A stretch of 64,000 bases of DNA from Butyrivibrio sp. (lineage in GTDB: Bacteria > Bacillota > Clostridia > Lachnospirales > Lachnospiraceae), in the NCBI RefSeq assembly GCF_015056685.1, contig NZ_SVFW01000007.1:40495-104494 (forward strand), written 5' to 3'. The position numbers and the translations under genes were made by a program. This document shows positions 25,654 to 34,806 of this stretch, in pieces. Under the pieces are notes generated by a model. It saw only the letters and a list, made by a program, of their open reading frames with translations. It was not told the DNA's origin and searched no databases. How positions within the stretch are numbered: the first letter of the stretch is position 1; every line of letters begins with the position of its first letter.

Positions 25654-26370
25654 TCAGCTCATATATGGCTCATTTACTATCTTTTTCTCATGCTCCAGAT
25701 ACTCAAAATCAAGTCTTCGAATAGAATCTATTATCTCCGTATAAGGAGTCTTTTTTCCAAACAATAGTGTAGTACCCAGAACAAAACCATCAATCCCCTT
25801 AGGAACATACTCAAGCATTCTGGCTTTGCCACAGGCTCCATCCCAAAAGAGCTTAAATCCCATTTGGTTTCGGAGTTCTATGAGTATGTCAATTTTCTCG
25901 CCAACATAAGGCAAAAACATCTGACTGGCATTTCCAGGATTAACCGCCATTACCAAAACATGATCAACAATTCTAAGCATTTCTCTCACAGTCCCAACAC
26001 TGGTTCCGGGGTTTATTGCAATCCCCGGGTGCATTCCGGCATCTATTATCTTCTGCAGAGTTGTTGAAGGATGATACTCTGCCTCCGGGTGGATATATAC
26101 GGTATCCCCGGGGCGAAGTCTCTTTAAAAAAAGATCTATGTTATTTCTGGGATGTTCGATCATCAGGTGCACATCCAGAGGTTTCTTGCTAACCTTCGCA
26201 ATTTCAGCCATATCATATAGTGACATGGCAAAATTATTCACATATCTACCATCCATGATATCGATGTGAAAAGAATCAATTCCTGCTTTTTCAAGATTTC
26301 TTACTTCCTGACGAAGGTGCCCGAAATCTGCACACATCATGGAAGCGGTCAAAGTAAACTCTTTGTCCAT
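25654..26370 (-). CDS. Ribulose-phosphate 3-epimerase-like protein
   Basis: 238 residues with the TIM-barrel epimerase motifs SMMCADFGHL, the metal/catalytic HIDIMDGRYV, DVHLMIEHP, MAVNPGNASQMF and a late Asp in FWDGACG. The expected catalytic His and Asp residues appear retained, but the loop after VNPG differs from the housekeeping consensus. The position between two LicD fusion genes, with short gaps, argues for a dedicated role in making the phospho-sugar that LicD transfers rather than the general pentose phosphate pathway. Confidence 0.8.
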   Translation of the reverse strand: MDKEFTLTASMMCADFGHLRQEVRNLEKAGIDSFHIDIMDGRYVNNFAMSLYDMAEIAKVSKKPLDVHLMIEHPRNNIDLFLKRLRPGDTVYIHPEAEYHPSTTLQKIIDAGMHPGIAINPGTSVGTVREMLRIVDHVLVMAVNPGNASQMFLPYVGEKIDILIELRNQMGFKLFWDGACGKARMLEYVPKGIDGFVLGTTLLFGKKTPYTEIIDSIRRLDFEYLEHEKKIVNEPYMS

Positions 26371-26382
26371 AAAACCTCCGTT

Positions 26383-28263
26383 TCAAATTTTATAATCAGC
26401 AATCATTACAGGCTTATTAAGGGTTACAAACTTATGAACAAGTGGCATGGAACTCCCGTAGTATGCTGCATATTGATTAAGTATTTTTTTAGAATCAGAT
26501 TCAGCCATCTGTATTATTTCTATTTCAAATTCATTTGCCAAGCTGATAACAATTTCATAAAACTTACCGTAGTCTTTATTTAAAGCACATCCCGTCTCAT
26601 GGTAATCCGGATATACAACAATCCCAGTCCTGATGTTATCTTTATTATCTCTAAATATTTCCATCCGGGATCTCAAGGCCTTTTCAAATACCTCTTTATT
26701 CTCGTAATACTCATAAGAAGAAATCCCAAAGAGAATGCTCTTTGTCTGCTCTTTTTTTGTTTTTTTACTTTCTCCATATAAATCAGCAACTGCAACTATC
26801 TTGTTTTCCCAATATTTTCTATCACTCCCAGTTGCAAACTCAGAAAGCCTGTCTACGTAATGCTTTCTAATATTCTCTGACTGCACCATGATTTTATCAG
26901 CATACACCGGCCCCGGCATGGTAACATAAAAATTCATTCCCTCCATGTCCGGAATATCCTTATCGCCAAACTCACCAACCGGCCCCAGCGGAATATATAT
27001 AAGTTCTGTCGTGCTGTATCTTAAGCCTTCGGAATAATAATAAGGAGGAATTGTAAGGACCGGATTCCACTCATCATATGGACTCTGAATATAAATCCTG
27101 TCAAAAAAAGCACTATCCAGATCAACCTGCAAAAAGTCAAAAGCTGCAGCTTGAACGTTTTCAGGGTATTTATCAAGCTCGGTTGCAGCTATTATTTCTT
27201 CATCAGACAGCTCAACATTTCCAAAATAGTCCTTGGGCATCAATGGTAGTGGAACCACATACACATCAGTATCAGGATTTTTCGCCTCTTTCATAAATGC
27301 ACGCTCCATACTATCCCATTCTCTTGGACCAATTGGTAAAAAAAGCACCGCTTCTCTTCTGAAATCCTGGTCTTTCGGAGGTTCAACTTCAGGCCTTTGG
27401 AGCATCTTAGATGTAAACTCAAAACGCGGAATTCTAGCCCCGGTTTCTTTCTCAAAAGCCTTTCTCTGTCCCTCAAAGGTGGGATAATCGTGACCTGCAA
27501 CACCTTTTTTTATCACATTGTAGTCACGATAGCGTCTTTTCAAAACTTTATTGTATTTATATGGAACCGGAATATAGGTATCTTCAAAGGGAAGTAGTTC
27601 CGTTTTTTCGTAAGATTCTTTTTCCTCCCCCTTGCCACCTTTTAGAATCCATGGAAAAATTTGTCCAACTTCATCTGCTTCGTCCTCTGAGACCTCAGCC
27701 ATAAGCCTTTCTGCCTTGCAATAAAGTGTAATAGCCTTTTCTCTATTTGTTTCAAGTATTGGTTCTGCTTCAGCTAAAAGATGCATTATTGCATCACATC
27801 TTTTCCTTTCCTTATCAGCATCTTTGTAGAGGTAATCCTTTAAAAATATATCAACACCGGAAAGCCATGGAAAATTGTTATGCTCATTTAAGTACTTTTC
27901 ATCAAAACAAATATGTTTATTATTCACTACTCTGGCCAAAAAAAGCCAATGATTCTGCTGCCTTTCATAATCATGAATACAAAAGTTTTCAGGTAATTCT
28001 TTATCAGCTATTTCCCTGAATTTCACGTAGTCATATCTTTTCATGCATATATCAAGATCATCATCCCAGGGAACAAAGCCACCATGTCTAACTGCTCCAA
28101 GAAAACTTCCCCAGTCAGCATAGTACATAATCTCATGTCTTTTACATATATCGTCAATAACTGTAAGCACATCAAGAGCTGCTGCCCATGACTGTTTAAC
28201 AGCAGTAGGAATATAAAAGCCATTTCTTATTTCATCTCTAAAAAAGTCAACGCCATGATGCAT
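26383..28263 (-). CDS. LicD-family protein fused to TagF-like domain (copy 2)
   Basis: 626 residues, paralogous along its length to 23681-25618. LicD core: YYADWGSFLGAVRHGGFVP then WDDDLDICM. The C-terminal half (VLFLPIGPREWDSMERAF, MPGPVYADKIMVQSENI) is the same TagF-like domain; the WRPHP motif is again absent (IVVYPDYHETG). The ATG at 28263 has GGGAG eight bases upstream. It is first in its transcript and divergent from a separate LicD gene at 28396. Confidence 0.8.
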   Translation of the reverse strand: MHHGVDFFRDEIRNGFYIPTAVKQSWAAALDVLTVIDDICKRHEIMYYADWGSFLGAVRHGGFVPWDDDLDICMKRYDYVKFREIADKELPENFCIHDYERQQNHWLFLARVVNNKHICFDEKYLNEHNNFPWLSGVDIFLKDYLYKDADKERKRCDAIMHLLAEAEPILETNREKAITLYCKAERLMAEVSEDEADEVGQIFPWILKGGKGEEKESYEKTELLPFEDTYIPVPYKYNKVLKRRYRDYNVIKKGVAGHDYPTFEGQRKAFEKETGARIPRFEFTSKMLQRPEVEPPKDQDFRREAVLFLPIGPREWDSMERAFMKEAKNPDTDVYVVPLPLMPKDYFGNVELSDEEIIAATELDKYPENVQAAAFDFLQVDLDSAFFDRIYIQSPYDEWNPVLTIPPYYYSEGLRYSTTELIYIPLGPVGEFGDKDIPDMEGMNFYVTMPGPVYADKIMVQSENIRKHYVDRLSEFATGSDRKYWENKIVAVADLYGESKKTKKEQTKSILFGISSYEYYENKEVFEKALRSRMEIFRDNKDNIRTGIVVYPDYHETGCALNKDYGKFYEIVISLANEFEIEIIQMAESDSKKILNQYAAYYGSSMPLVHKFVTLNKPVMIADYKI

Positions 28264-28357
28264 GAAAAAAACTCCCAGTCGTTATCGTATTTAAGTATAT
28301 TTTATCACACTATATGGATTTAATCACATTGTTAAACACTTGCAGGCATTTTTGTAA

Positions 28358-28363
28358 TATAAT
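28358..28363 (+). promoter_or_regulatory. -10 element of the plus-strand LicD pair
   Basis: TATAAT about 30 bases before the ATG at 28396. The -35 is poor (ACACTT at a 16-base spacing). It lies in the divergent 28264-28395 gap, whose minus-strand promoter I could not place. Confidence 0.4.
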
Positions 28364-28395
28364 TTATCTATAAACATTTTATCGGAGATTTGTTT

Positions 28396-29340
28396 ATGCT
28401 GACAATTCCAGATTCTTTTTTTAAAGCAGAAGAACGAAATGATTTTTATATTCCTGAGCCTATGAAAAAAGCTTGGGCTATTCAGATGACCATGCTTGAC
28501 AGGACTCTGGGAATTGCCAGGAAGCATAATATTCAGATATGGATGGATTATGGATCTTTACTTGGCACTGTACGCCATAAAGGCTATATTCCCTGGGATG
28601 ACGATATTGATATCTGTATAAGACGTGAAGACTATATGAAGTTCATATATATTTTACAGGATGAACTTCCAGAGCACTGTCATGTTGTAAGTTTTTATAC
28701 GGATGAGCGCTGTGATCAGCCCAAAGGTTTTGTTACCAATCGTAAGGTAATCGATATAGGAACCGATCCTGAACAGAAAAAAATATCCAATTTATATTTT
28801 AACTGCCCTTATATGACAGGTCTGGACCTATATCCTTTGGATTACGCCCCAATTGACCCCCAAAAGTGGGACTATGTCAGAAATCTCTATAGCGCTGCCT
28901 ATAGTCTTGCAATGGATATGGAAAGCTACATTGCATCAGGTGAATTCGAAGGGTACCTTTCACAGATTGAAGACATAACCGGTAAAAAGGTTAAGAGGGA
29001 TGAACATATAAAAAATTCTCTATGGAAACTTGCTGATAGCATAGCCATGATGACAAGGCGGCAGGAAAGTCGGCACATGCTATGGTATCCCGATTCTACT
29101 TTCAGAAAAAATGACATGCGAAGAAACACTTCCTGGTACAAAAACACAATACAAAAGCCTTTTGAATTCATGGAAGTTCCCATTCCTGAAGGATACGATG
29201 GCGTTCTTTCCACCTGCTATTCCAAGGACTATATGACTCCAAAAAGGGCAAAAGCTGCTCACGGATACCCCTTCTGGGCTGAACAGGAGCGAAAAATCCT
29301 TCTTCATAATTACCTGGGAAAAATGAAAGATGTACTTTGA
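28396..29340 (+). CDS. Stand-alone LicD-family protein
   Basis: 314 residues from the ATG at 28396 with GGAG eight bases upstream (a TTG two codons earlier is not preferred). LicD motif: MDYGSLLGTVRHKGYIP then WDDDIDICI. It ends at its LicD domain, whereas the two paralogues on the other strand continue into a TagF-like half. That missing half is encoded separately by the next gene, 29 bases downstream. It probably transfers a phospho-substituent to a surface glycan. Confidence 0.85.
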   Translation: MLTIPDSFFKAEERNDFYIPEPMKKAWAIQMTMLDRTLGIARKHNIQIWMDYGSLLGTVRHKGYIPWDDDIDICIRREDYMKFIYILQDELPEHCHVVSFYTDERCDQPKGFVTNRKVIDIGTDPEQKKISNLYFNCPYMTGLDLYPLDYAPIDPQKWDYVRNLYSAAYSLAMDMESYIASGEFEGYLSQIEDITGKKVKRDEHIKNSLWKLADSIAMMTRRQESRHMLWYPDSTFRKNDMRRNTSWYKNTIQKPFEFMEVPIPEGYDGVLSTCYSKDYMTPKRAKAAHGYPFWAEQERKILLHNYLGKMKDVL

Positions 29341-29369
29341 TCAGATAGTACTTGATGAGGTGAAAAATT

Positions 29370-30704
29370 TTGGATAGACAAAAGAGAAAAGATCTAATTG
29401 AAATATTCAACATATTAGAAGAGGCAATTGACCATGTAGATAATCTTATGTCTTCTAATACTGACGCCATCTTTTCACTTTTGTCTCAGTGTCAGGAAAG
29501 TGCTGTCGTCATTGGAAATACTATTGAAGAATTCTGCGGTCAGGGAACTGATTCTGTCACTGCCCTGGAGCGTTTCTGCGAAGATGTCTATAATTTCTCA
29601 GAGAAATTATCCAAAAATACTCCCATTTCAGATGCCGGCATGCTGAAAAAAAGTCTGGAAGATGCCAGACATATCTTTAGTTCTGAATTTCCCATGATAA
29701 AAGAGATAGTTTTTTTACCCTGTTCTCCAGATTACTGGGACGGCTTTGACTATATATACAGAAAACTCTCCAAAGACAATAATAATAATCTAAGAGTAAT
29801 TCCAATCCCCTGGTATGACAGACTTCCAAACGGAAACCTTGATGGTAGTAATCCGCACTTTGACATCGATGGATATCCAAAAGATATCACCCTCATCGCT
29901 TTTGATAAATACGACTTCGAAGGTATTCACCCTGATATTGTCTATATTCAGAATGCATTCGACAACCAGAATCTCGGCGCAAGTATATCGCCGCTTTTCT
30001 ATACAGACTATCTTCATGGGGTTACAGATGAACTAATTTACGTTCCACACTTTGTTTTAACCGAGCCCGAAATTAAAAGTAACGATCAAATAGAAAAGTT
30101 AAGAGAATACCTGACAGTTCCCGGCATAAATTATATTGACAAGATCATCCTTCAATCAGAAAATATGAAACTTGCCATGATAAAAATGTTGGCAGGCGAT
30201 GACCGCGAGCAATATAAAGCTTCATTAGAAAAGAAAATAACATGTGAAGATTTTCCAAGAGTAATGGAAGTAAAAGAATGTCAAAGCGCTGAAATACCTG
30301 CAGCGTGGGAAAAGTATATATTAAAGCAGGATGGCAGCAGAAAGAAAGTAATTCTTTATTCAAATTCAGTTTCTGCACTTCTAAGCGAAAACACAAAACT
30401 CATCACAAAAATCAAGAGTACTTTTCAGATATTCAAAGATAACAACAATGATGTAGCTCTGATATGGCGTCCTCACCCTCTGCTTAGTGAAGTTATTGCG
30501 CAACTCAGGCCTGAGTTTGCAGATTCATATTCATCTCTTATTGAAGCTTACAAGAGCGATGCTATCGGTATCTTAGATGAATCTGACAGCCCGCTTACCG
30601 CCATATCAGTTTGCGACGCGTTCTATGGAGATAAAGGCTCTGTATTAGAGCTTTTTAAAGCTACCGGTAAGCCTATAATGGTAGAAAACGTTGATGTTCT
30701 CTGA
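29370..30704 (+). CDS. TagF-like domain protein, partner of LicD
   Basis: 444 residues with a TTG start placed eight bases after GAGGTG. The first ~110 residues are helical. The rest is homologous to the C-terminal halves of the two LicD fusions (IVFLPCSPDYWDGFDYIY, ILQSENMKLAM). Near the C-terminus it has VALIWRPHPLL and DAFYGDKGSVLELFKATGKPIMVEN, which recall the Arg-x-His-Pro and Ser-containing blocks of CDP-glycerol glycerophosphotransferases. It is the only one of the three homologues to keep the WRPHP motif, so it is the best candidate for an active enzyme. Confidence 0.7.
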   Translation: MDRQKRKDLIEIFNILEEAIDHVDNLMSSNTDAIFSLLSQCQESAVVIGNTIEEFCGQGTDSVTALERFCEDVYNFSEKLSKNTPISDAGMLKKSLEDARHIFSSEFPMIKEIVFLPCSPDYWDGFDYIYRKLSKDNNNNLRVIPIPWYDRLPNGNLDGSNPHFDIDGYPKDITLIAFDKYDFEGIHPDIVYIQNAFDNQNLGASISPLFYTDYLHGVTDELIYVPHFVLTEPEIKSNDQIEKLREYLTVPGINYIDKIILQSENMKLAMIKMLAGDDREQYKASLEKKITCEDFPRVMEVKECQSAEIPAAWEKYILKQDGSRKKVILYSNSVSALLSENTKLITKIKSTFQIFKDNNNDVALIWRPHPLLSEVIAQLRPEFADSYSSLIEAYKSDAIGILDESDSPLTAISVCDAFYGDKGSVLELFKATGKPIMVENVDVL

Positions 30705-30797
30705 TGGTTCGTATTACTCAAATTGCCATATAGATTTTTATTTCTCTATGTGTTATCATTTCTTTGTTACAAGGTGGGGACCTCTATAGGAGAGAAA

Positions 30798-31307
30798 ATG
30801 AGTTTAACAAAAGAAGATTTAAATGCCATTGAAGCATTATTAGACAAAAAACTTGGAACACTGGAAAACGATGTCAGCACATTAAAATCTGATGTCGGAA
30901 CATTAAAGTCTGATGTCAGCACATTGAAGTCTGATGTCGGAACATTAAAGTCTGATGTCAGTACATTGAAGTCTGATGTCGGAACATTAAAGTCTGATGT
31001 CGGAACATTAAAGTCTGATGTCGGAACATTGAAGTCTGATGTCAGCACATTGAAATCCGAGATGGTTTCATTAAATGACAGAGTAAGCAATTTAGAAGAT
31101 GATATGCGGTACATCAAGGTTGACCTTTTGGAAAATAACGTTATTCCAAGATTGTCGACAATTGAGAGTTGTTACACAAGCACTTATGACAGATATAAAA
31201 ATGGTGCAGAAAAATTTGATGCAGCTTTCAGTGATATTGTAGTTATGAAGGTTGCAATTGCAAAAAATGCTCAAGATATTCAAGAATTACAGTTAAAACA
31301 GGCCTAA
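30798..31307 (+). CDS. Coiled-coil protein with perfect heptad repeats
   Basis: 169 residues from the ATG at 30798 with AGGAGA upstream; a longer hydrophobic N-terminus from 30723 has no ribosome-binding site. Residues 25-87 consist of nine consecutive seven-residue units DV(S/G)TLKS, a strict leucine/valine heptad pattern predicting a long rigid coiled coil. The C-terminal third (NLEDDMRYIKVDLLENNVIPRL…) is helical and non-repetitive. Similar repeat proteins occur widely in Firmicutes without known function. A strong terminator follows. Confidence 0.75.
   Translation: MSLTKEDLNAIEALLDKKLGTLENDVSTLKSDVGTLKSDVSTLKSDVGTLKSDVSTLKSDVGTLKSDVGTLKSDVGTLKSDVSTLKSEMVSLNDRVSNLEDDMRYIKVDLLENNVIPRLSTIESCYTSTYDRYKNGAEKFDAAFSDIVVMKVAIAKNAQDIQELQLKQA
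30870..31058 (+). repeat. Nine tandem 21-base coding repeats
   Basis: Nine exact-length units of 21 bases, each encoding DVSTLKS or DVGTLKS in the order S,G,S,G,S,G,G,G,S. Units differ mostly at silent third positions and the S/G codon. The length is a multiple of three, so slippage would lengthen or shorten the coiled coil without breaking the frame. Confidence 0.9.
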
Positions 31308-31322
31308 TTTTCTAAAAGAACG

Positions 31323-31354
31323 AAACACCGGTGCCGTCGCACCGGTGTTTTTTA
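31323..31354 (+). terminator. Intrinsic terminator of the coiled-coil gene
   Basis: A 12-base-pair stem (AAACACCGGTGC / GCACCGGTGTTT) with a CGTC loop, running into six T bases on the plus strand. It separates the plus-strand unit from the convergent fucosyltransferase-like gene. Confidence 0.85.
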
Positions 31355-31355
31355 G

Positions 31356-32789
31356 TTATTTATTCGTTCCCAAATTAAATACAAATATGTTTTTATATCT
31401 GCCTCCGTTCATCTTTTTTGTCTCTCCTAAACCGGCGCAACCGCCTGACGCAATAAGAGAACTACATCTGGACAAAAGAGTAATTGAGAGAATATACTCT
31501 GCTCCAAGCAGAAATCCCTCTCTCTTATCTGGGTTATTTCTATGCATATCACCTAGTAGTTGGCCTTTATTAACTGTAAATCTTTCCTGATCTGTGAAGC
31601 AAATCTTATCCCCATATTTTTCTTTGAAAAAATCACAATAAGACGCATCTTCAGTAGCAAGATAAATAAAATCAAGGTTCCACTTATTGAGACACTCATC
31701 TATTTTTTGCGCAATCATTTCTTTAGTCGCATGTATGCTGTGGTTAGATAAATGCGTATTTACATAATCTGTCCCCCTTGCCAATACTCCCAAAGTTTTT
31801 TCGGGATAAGGCAAAAACTTATCTTCTCTTTCCCTGATATAATTTAATACCCTTTTGTTATATATCCCTTTTGGCCAGGTAATCTCAACTCCTTCACTAT
31901 ATTTATCCATAAGCTTCTGCATTATAGTGGCATTATAGAAAAAGGGAGCAAAATATACATTTTTACTTCCGCGAATATCCTCAGGAGTATATCCATCCGG
32001 ATACTCGTAGAATTTTTTCCAAAAGTCATCATCTTTACTATCCTGATATATACCCAAAAGTCCCCTCGAATCAGTCAGAATTGGTATAGGAATATAGCCC
32101 TTTTTCTTGGCATATTTCATGCAGCAAAAAGATTTATTAAACACATTGAAGATGCCCAGATTTCCATAATGAGCATCAAACACCCAAAATTTCTTATCCG
32201 GGTTTCTTTCTCCAAAATCTTCCTTGTCAGAAAATAGATAAGTAAACGCCATAACTTCATCATATGTCATAATATGATTTTCATAGCGTGCCATTGGTTC
32301 TTCGCCAGGAATACCCAATTTTATCTGTAAATATGTCATCCCGTCAGAAAGACTTTTCATCAATTCTTGATCTAAAGCATCTTCCCATATGCACTCTTTT
32401 TCAAGCAGCTCTGGCAGCAAATCAATAACATACTTCCAGTCTTCCCCAACAAACACCAGGCGTTTCCCTGTCCATTTATCAAGTGCTGTCCTGCACAGTT
32501 CAACCGAATACTCATTGCACCCAAACAAAAACAGGCACTTATACCCATTTAGAAACTCAAGATCAATATCCCCATTATATTTGTAACTATGAACATATGA
32601 ATTGGCATACCAAGCAAGGACAGCAATATCTTCGCCTTCATTATTAGTAACCAAAGCATATTCATAATCAGCAATTACATTTTCTGCCTCTCTGAACATA
32701 TTAAGTGACCAGTTGACTCTGGCATTACTTCCAGCATTACCAATTCTTTTTATAGCTTCTCCATACTTTTGATTATCTATAATCACCAT
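31356..32789 (-). CDS. Fucosyltransferase-like protein (GT23/NodZ-like)
   Basis: 477 residues. The C-terminal half carries GVLARGTDYVNTHL, resembling the GDP-binding R-G-T-D/H-x-R-R motif of alpha-1,6-fucosyltransferases, followed by YLATEDASYCDFFKEKYG, and later a Ser/Gly-rich block (SSLIASGGCAGLGE). The N-terminal half resembles no family I know. It probably transfers fucose or a related deoxy sugar, but identity rests on short motifs. It ends the run of glycosyltransferase genes from 37938 and starts three bases after the GT2 gene stops. Confidence 0.6.
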   Translation of the reverse strand: MVIIDNQKYGEAIKRIGNAGSNARVNWSLNMFREAENVIADYEYALVTNNEGEDIAVLAWYANSYVHSYKYNGDIDLEFLNGYKCLFLFGCNEYSVELCRTALDKWTGKRLVFVGEDWKYVIDLLPELLEKECIWEDALDQELMKSLSDGMTYLQIKLGIPGEEPMARYENHIMTYDEVMAFTYLFSDKEDFGERNPDKKFWVFDAHYGNLGIFNVFNKSFCCMKYAKKKGYIPIPILTDSRGLLGIYQDSKDDDFWKKFYEYPDGYTPEDIRGSKNVYFAPFFYNATIMQKLMDKYSEGVEITWPKGIYNKRVLNYIREREDKFLPYPEKTLGVLARGTDYVNTHLSNHSIHATKEMIAQKIDECLNKWNLDFIYLATEDASYCDFFKEKYGDKICFTDQERFTVNKGQLLGDMHRNNPDKREGFLLGAEYILSITLLSRCSSLIASGGCAGLGETKKMNGGRYKNIFVFNLGTNK

Positions 32790-32792
32790 TAT

Positions 32793-33842
32793 CTATAGCC
32801 CTCTGCTTATCTTATTGTTCCAAATAATGGCACATCCATCGCAATATGTATTAAAATTCTCTAGCAAAATAGCCTTTTCAAGAGGCCCCTGAAATTTATT
32901 GCGGGTTTTAAAATTCACGCAATAATCTTTCATCCATGATAACGTAAGGTAAAATATGGCAACCTTAGCATTTAGCTCCATATTATTGGTACGTACATAT
33001 GTCAAAGCTATTTCATCAAGTAGTTTTTCATAAATTATCTGGTCAATTTCTATCCCTATTTTTTTCATATCAGATAACAGAATTTCCCTAAGCCAGTACG
33101 CATCAACTGCCTTATTACTGTTTTGGGATATTTTACTGATCCCATCAATGTTATGCCTATACGCGTAGACCACATTCCTGATCTCGTATGCATTTTTTAC
33201 CCTTGGTGCGATAAGATATGAAACTATTGCATCTTCAAACCAATAGGTTTCAGGAAAAGAAATTCCATCAAACAGCTCCGCTCTATAAAGCTTTGCAACC
33301 GCAAATCCATCTATATTAAATGGTTCTATTCTCTCTATCTCATTATTGCCATCTAGTTCTGTAAGTTGCTGGTACTCTGTAACATTTTTTACTTTGCCCT
33401 GAACTATATCTGCATCAAACTCACAGGCATTTTTGATCATGCATTCCAGTGCGCCCGGAGCCATCCAGTCATCCGAATCCATGAAACAAATGTATTTAGC
33501 ATCAGCATATATCAGCCCTGTATTCCTTGCTGAAGATAATCCACCATTTTCCTGATGAATGACTAAAGCGTTTTCAAGTTCACCATATTCATCAACAATA
33601 GTCCCTGTTTCATCCGCTGAACCATCATCTACAATTATGAACTCAAGTCTATATGTTGTTTTTTGCTTTAGCACAGAATCAATCGCAGTTTTAACATATT
33701 TCTCCACGTTAAAGCATGGGATAATAACAGCCAGGTCATATTGATTTTTATTTAAGTTCCTATCAGTGATACAGGAAATATCTCTTTTAGGATCTATACT
33801 GTTAAGATATTCTCTTGATATGATCAATTGTTCTTCAGTCAT
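32793..33842 (-). CDS. GT2 glycosyltransferase
   Basis: 349 residues. After an unusual N-terminal leader of ~35 residues comes the GT-A core: AVIIPCFNVEKYVKTAIDSV, FIIVDDGSADETG, GGLSSARNTGL and the DxD block CFMDSDDWMAPGAL. It lies four bases from the next gene, within one operon. The acceptor and donor sugars cannot be predicted. Confidence 0.9.
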   Translation of the reverse strand: MTEEQLIISREYLNSIDPKRDISCITDRNLNKNQYDLAVIIPCFNVEKYVKTAIDSVLKQKTTYRLEFIIVDDGSADETGTIVDEYGELENALVIHQENGGLSSARNTGLIYADAKYICFMDSDDWMAPGALECMIKNACEFDADIVQGKVKNVTEYQQLTELDGNNEIERIEPFNIDGFAVAKLYRAELFDGISFPETYWFEDAIVSYLIAPRVKNAYEIRNVVYAYRHNIDGISKISQNSNKAVDAYWLREILLSDMKKIGIEIDQIIYEKLLDEIALTYVRTNNMELNAKVAIFYLTLSWMKDYCVNFKTRNKFQGPLEKAILLENFNTYCDGCAIIWNNKISRGL

Positions 33843-33845
33843 TAT

Positions 33846-34799
33846 TCACCCAACAAGATTCTGCATTCTCTTCATTATCTCTTCCAGATTATTTTTTAAC
33901 GCGCTGTTCTGCTTCAAAAGATCCTTTATATATAATTCTACTGTTTTATCCATAACGGCAGTATAAACAAAATCCTTTAGCAATCTCTCATAGTAGCTTG
34001 TTCTTTTTGCATAATCCCACCAAAGCCTTTCGATATCAAAGTGAACGTTTTCATTATTCCAGGGCTTTGCGCCTGCAAAATGGACTATTGCAACCGCCTC
34101 TTTCACTTCTTCGTATGTTATTTTCGCATTGTGTGCAAGTCTGGCGAAAAGATCATACACCATGCAATCAGCATATCCGACACTTCTCCAATGGACCCAG
34201 TTCAAAATATCCTGATCCGGCGCTTCCATCTTGTAATCCCAAGCATCAATTGCGTCAAGATATGTTTGAAAGGAATACTTTTCACGAAGTTTTTTAACAT
34301 TAAGCAACATTACACCTGCATTAAAGTACCTGTATCCGTTTTCATATGCTTCTCTAAACATCTCATTATGCTTAGGGCCATATGTTTCCGGCTCATTAAG
34401 ACCACACTTATCATCACAGGCTATAATTTCAGTTTCCCCAAATTCATAGGCATAGAAGCTATCTAGTTCCTTATTTATCACCATATCACCATCAAGATAC
34501 AAAGCTCGTTCTACCTCGGTGGGCAATAATTCCAACATCATCAACCGATAATAGGTTTCAATGCTCCACTGATCATTGTGTGGAAGTTTTGAACTGAATT
34601 TTGTTCTATCAACATAAAGTGGGTGAATGTAAACGCCATTCTTATTCAGTTCATTCTGAATTTGCTTAATATCTTCTTCAGTAAGCTCGCTGTGTAAAAG
34701 ATAAGCATCAACTTTTGTTCTTTCATTAACTCCCAATGAACACAACATGACTACAGTATAGGGTATATACTTTCTGTTAAGTGCTGTTATTACATTCAT
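33846..34799 (-). CDS. GT8 glycosyltransferase (copy 1)
   Basis: 317 residues of the GT8 family: ALYLDGDMVI is the DxD, YFNAGVMLLN the conserved core, PDQDILNW the next block and HFAGAKPWN the C-terminal substrate block. The last ~60 residues form a helical tail. GT8 enzymes of bacteria usually transfer galactose or glucose from UDP-sugars with retention. It is a tandem paralogue of the next upstream gene. Confidence 0.9.
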   Translation of the reverse strand: MNVITALNRKYIPYTVVMLCSLGVNERTKVDAYLLHSELTEEDIKQIQNELNKNGVYIHPLYVDRTKFSSKLPHNDQWSIETYYRLMMLELLPTEVERALYLDGDMVINKELDSFYAYEFGETEIIACDDKCGLNEPETYGPKHNEMFREAYENGYRYFNAGVMLLNVKKLREKYSFQTYLDAIDAWDYKMEAPDQDILNWVHWRSVGYADCMVYDLFARLAHNAKITYEEVKEAVAIVHFAGAKPWNNENVHFDIERLWWDYAKRTSYYERLLKDFVYTAVMDKTVELYIKDLLKQNSALKNNLEEIMKRMQNLVG

Positions 34800-34806
34800 A
34801 GAATCA

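Noticed and set aside
30870..31058. Regularly spaced short repeats that could suggest a CRISPR array
   Set aside because: Units are contiguous with no spacers, lie in frame in an ORF and encode heptads, so they are coding repeats.
30767..31117. Minus-strand ORF with repeats DFNVPTS
   Set aside because: It is the complement of the heptad-repeat gene; repeats on one strand always give repeats on the other, and it has no ribosome-binding site.
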